DNA from: an uncultured Eubacteriales bacterium
GTDB taxonomy: Bacteria > Bacillota > Clostridia > Oscillospirales > Butyricicoccaceae
Assembly: GCA_934675045.1 (NCBI GenBank)
Contig: CAKUPI010000061.1
Span: forward strand, 1 to 9,078
Direction of reading: 5' to 3'
DNA: 9,078 bases
The position numbers and the translations under genes were made by a program. Under the pieces are notes generated by a model. That model worked only from the letters and a program-made list of their open reading frames with translations. It did no database searches and was not told the origin of the DNA. This document shows, in pieces, positions 7,276-9,078 of the stretch. Position 1 is the stretch's first letter. Every line of letters begins with the position of its first letter.

Positions 7276-7599
7276 ATGAAAATGCTGATTGCTATCCTGA
7301 ACGCCGACGATGCTTCCGCTGTCATCCAGAACCTGATGAAAGAGGGCTACTCTGTCACGCGTCTGTCCACCACGGGCGGTTTCCTCCGCGCCGGGAACGT
7401 CACGATTCTCATCGGCGTCAACGACGATCGCGTCCAGGCCGTCATCGACATCATCGGCAAATACTCCAAGAGCCGCAAGCAGGTCATTCCCACCACCTCT
7501 GAAGCCGGCATCAACTTCTATCCCTCGATGCCTGTCGAGGTCACTGTCGGCGGCGCTACGATTTTCGTCCTCAACGTCGAACGCTTTGAAAAGGTGTAG
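7276..7599 (+). CDS. darA: Cyclic di-AMP receptor DarA (PstA, YaaQ family)
   Basis: A small cytosolic PII-like signalling protein that forms trimers and binds cyclic di-AMP; its downstream target is not settled in the family. It has 107 residues, the usual length. The sequence is close to Bacillus YaaQ and staphylococcal PstA throughout: RLSTTGGFLRAGNVTILIGVNDDRV (29-53) carries Thr28 just before it, Phe36, Leu37, Asn41 and Gly47, and the C-terminal PVEVTVGGATIFVLNVERF closes the fold. Ser26 occupies the place where S. aureus PstA has an Arg that I recall as a ligand contact. The start at 7276 has a full AGGAGG (7261-7266) nine bases upstream; a nearby ATG at 7269 opens a different, unrelated frame. 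The gene stands between the decarboxylase and holB, as yaaQ does in Bacillus apart from the missing tmk and yaaR. Confidence 0.95.
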   Translation: MKMLIAILNADDASAVIQNLMKEGYSVTRLSTTGGFLRAGNVTILIGVNDDRVQAVIDIIGKYSKSRKQVIPTTSEAGINFYPSMPVEVTVGGATIFVLNVERFEKV

Positions 7600-7604
7600 T
7601 TTCC

Positions 7605-8528
7605 ATGCTTTTCCCCTCGCTGATTGGGAATGACAATCTAAAGCAGGCGCTTTCCGATCCGCAGGCCATGGAAAGCGGCTGCATGATTCTCAGCGGTCCG
7701 CGCGGTTCCGGCAAGCGCACGGCAGCCCGCGACATTGCAATGGGGCTGCTGTGCACCTCCTCTCCGGCTCCCTGCGGCCGCTGCGGGGCCTGCATCCGCA
7801 TGAAAGCCGGCTCTCACCCCGATTACGAGCTATTCAATCCGGATGGGGCCGAAATCAAGGTCGACGCGGTGCGCGAGCTGCGCGCGCGCTCCTTTATCCG
7901 CCCCAGCGAAGCCGAGCGGAAGGTTTTTGTGATCTGCGCAGCCGATAAAATGAACCTGCAAAGTCAAAACGCCCTTCTGAAGGTTTTGGAAGAGCCGGCG
8001 TCGTCGGTTTTTATTCTGCTGTGTGAAAACAGCGAGTCTCTCTTGCAGACCGTGCGCTCGCGCAGCCTGCACTACCGTCTGCAGCCGCTTGAACCCGCGG
8101 TGCTGCGCCCGCTTCTGCGGCAGCGCTTCCCGTCGTCGGACACGCAGCAAATCGACGCTGCCATCACCGCCGCCGGCGGCTTTCTGGGTGCGGCCTGCGA
8201 TATTCTCGCCGGTGCGGAAAGCCAGCTTTCTCAGCTGGCCGCCAGCTTTTCGGCCGCGCTCGGGCAGGGTGAACTGGCCATTTTCTCCTGCTGTATGGAG
8301 CTGTCACGCCTCTCGCGTGACGATTATGCGCTTTTTTGCGATGCGCTGTGCAGGCACCTGCTGGCCATGATTGAGCAAGGCGCGCCGCAGCCGGGCGCCC
8401 TGCTTTCTTTGTACGAATACATCGGGGAGCAAAAGGCGAAAACCGCCTTTAACGCCTCGGTAACCGCCCTTTCGGGGGCGTTAGCCGCCTTTTGCGGTGA
8501 GAATCTAAAGCTTTGCTGGAGGCAGTAA
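7605..8528 (+). CDS. holB: DNA polymerase III clamp-loader subunit delta prime
   Basis: HolB is the delta prime stator of the clamp loader that places the sliding clamp on DNA during replication. The 307-residue protein starts with the family-typical LIGNDNLKQAL. It has a complete P-loop GPRGSGKRT (31-39) and a four-cysteine zinc module (Cys50, Cys57, Cys60, Cys63: CxxxxxxCxxCxxC). NALLKVLEEP (122-131) is diagnostic for clamp-loader AAA+ subunits. The SRC motif reads SRS (152-154), keeping the Arg. The Walker B acidic residues are absent (VICAADKMN), as expected for a non-hydrolysing stator. AAGGTG (7591-7596) inside the end of darA is the ribosome site, eight bases before the start; darA ends five bases upstream. 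Its stop codon overlaps the ricT start. Confidence 0.94.
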   Translation: MLFPSLIGNDNLKQALSDPQAMESGCMILSGPRGSGKRTAARDIAMGLLCTSSPAPCGRCGACIRMKAGSHPDYELFNPDGAEIKVDAVRELRARSFIRPSEAERKVFVICAADKMNLQSQNALLKVLEEPASSVFILLCENSESLLQTVRSRSLHYRLQPLEPAVLRPLLRQRFPSSDTQQIDAAITAAGGFLGAACDILAGAESQLSQLAASFSAALGQGELAIFSCCMELSRLSRDDYALFCDALCRHLLAMIEQGAPQPGALLSLYEYIGEQKAKTAFNASVTALSGALAAFCGENLKLCWRQ

Positions 8529-9078
8529 TGACGGAAGTTATCGGCGTTCGTTTTAAAAAAGTCGGAAAGGTCTACTATTTTGATCCCAACGGCACACAGG
8601 TGCGCGAGGGAGAAGCTGTCATCGTCGAAACAGCCCGCGGCGTCGAGTGCGGCGAGGTGATGCAGCCGAATCACGAGGTCCCTGACGATTCCATTGTCAA
8701 GCCTTTGAAAAAAGTCGTGCGCAAGGCGACCGAAAACGACCTTAAGGTTGTCGAGGATAACGCCCGGCTGGAAAAAGACGCTTTTCGCATTTGTGAAGAA
8801 AAAATCGCCAAGCACAAGCTGGAAATGAAACTGGTTGCCGTGGAGTACACCTTTGACCACAGCAAAATCCTCTTTTATTTCAGCGCTGACGGCCGTATTG
8901 ACTTTCGCGAGCTGGTCAAGGACCTGGCCTCGGTTTTCCGCACCCGCATCGAGCTGCGCCAGATCGGCGTCCGCGACGAGGCGAAAATGATCGGCGGGCT
9001 GGGGATTTGCGGGCGGCCTTTGTGCTGCACCACCTTCCTTGACGATTTTCAGCCCGTCTCCATCAATATGGCAAAGGA
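8528..9078 (+). CDS. ricT: RicT (YaaT) PSP1-domain protein of the Y-complex, 3' end outside window
   Basis: RicT works with RicA and RicF in an iron-sulphur Y-complex that directs RNase Y cleavage of mRNAs and, in Bacillus, supports sporulation and competence. The first 183 codons are visible and the frame is still open at the right edge; roughly a third of the protein is missing. The N-terminus MTEVIGVRFKKVGKVYYFDP and the PSP1 core are typical: VEYTFDHSKILFYFSADGRIDFRELVKDL lies at about 105-133. GGLGICGRPLCCTTFL (156-171) carries Cys161, Cys166 and Cys167, the cluster-binding cysteines of the family. GGAGG (8518-8522) within the end of holB is five bases upstream, and the start codon shares one base with the holB stop, so the two are translationally coupled. 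The holB-ricT order is the Bacillus order holB-yaaT. Confidence 0.95.
   Translation, partial: MTEVIGVRFKKVGKVYYFDPNGTQVREGEAVIVETARGVECGEVMQPNHEVPDDSIVKPLKKVVRKATENDLKVVEDNARLEKDAFRICEEKIAKHKLEMKLVAVEYTFDHSKILFYFSADGRIDFRELVKDLASVFRTRIELRQIGVRDEAKMIGGLGICGRPLCCTTFLDDFQPVSINMAK

Noticed and set aside
7269..7502. Alternative 77-codon frame starting at the ATG at 7269, using the darA ribosome site
   Set aside because: It overlaps darA in another frame, encodes a low-complexity basic peptide with no family match, and is best explained as a shadow of darA.
7635..7800. Intact P-loop and SRS instead of SRC in HolB as a functional anomaly
   Set aside because: Delta prime subunits vary at these sites, and the missing Walker B acids fit a normal stator; this is ordinary family variation.

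Overview
The window looks like chromosomal DNA of a GC-rich clostridial Firmicute, most likely from the Oscillospiraceae/Ruminococcaceae. The grounds are the Shine-Dalgarno-rich starts, the coding style, and the gene order decarboxylase (yaaO-like) - darA - holB - ricT, which recalls the Bacillus subtilis yaaO-tmk-yaaQ-yaaR-holB-yaaT block. The genus assignment is inference. I see no mobile element, RNA gene or CRISPR array, and coding density is high.

Layout. (1) Positions 2-1084 (+) hold an alanine racemase-family gene that enters from the left edge. It converges on a sensor-kinase-like gene (1144-2262, -), and one perfect 15-bp hairpin with A/T tails (1101-1134) can terminate both. (2) Positions 2263-2483 are a divergent regulatory region. 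It has a recognisable sigma-A type promoter for each direction, and an 8-bp perfect dyad between the two promoters. (3) gap (2484-3506, +) encodes an E. coli GapA-like glyceraldehyde-3-phosphate dehydrogenase and ends in a strong terminator (3518-3548). (4) A co-directional run follows. femX-like (3669-4760) encodes a peptidoglycan branch aminoacyltransferase. A second, divergent alanine racemase-family gene (4794-5888) comes 33 nt later. An Orn/Lys/Arg decarboxylase-family gene (5881-7272) overlaps that racemase by 8 nt. darA (7276-7599), holB (7605-8528) and ricT (8528 to the right edge) are packed behind it, with a good internal promoter for darA inside the end of the decarboxylase gene.

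How the parts fit. The femX-like enzyme and the adjacent racemase-fold protein suggest a cell-wall module; D/L amino acid supply for the stem-peptide branch is an inference. DarA (c-di-AMP receptor), HolB (clamp-loader delta prime) and RicT (Y-complex, RNase Y specificity) form a conserved Firmicute housekeeping block, here without the tmk and yaaR genes found there in Bacillus. The most interesting points are: two racemase-fold proteins that each lack different family-conserved active-site residues; a kinase-like protein without the phospho-acceptor histidine; an Asp-to-Ala change in the NAD-binding region of Gap; and several short perfect dyads placed at promoters or ribosome binding sites. 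I do not see a clearly new multi-gene system; the unusual features are variations within known families.
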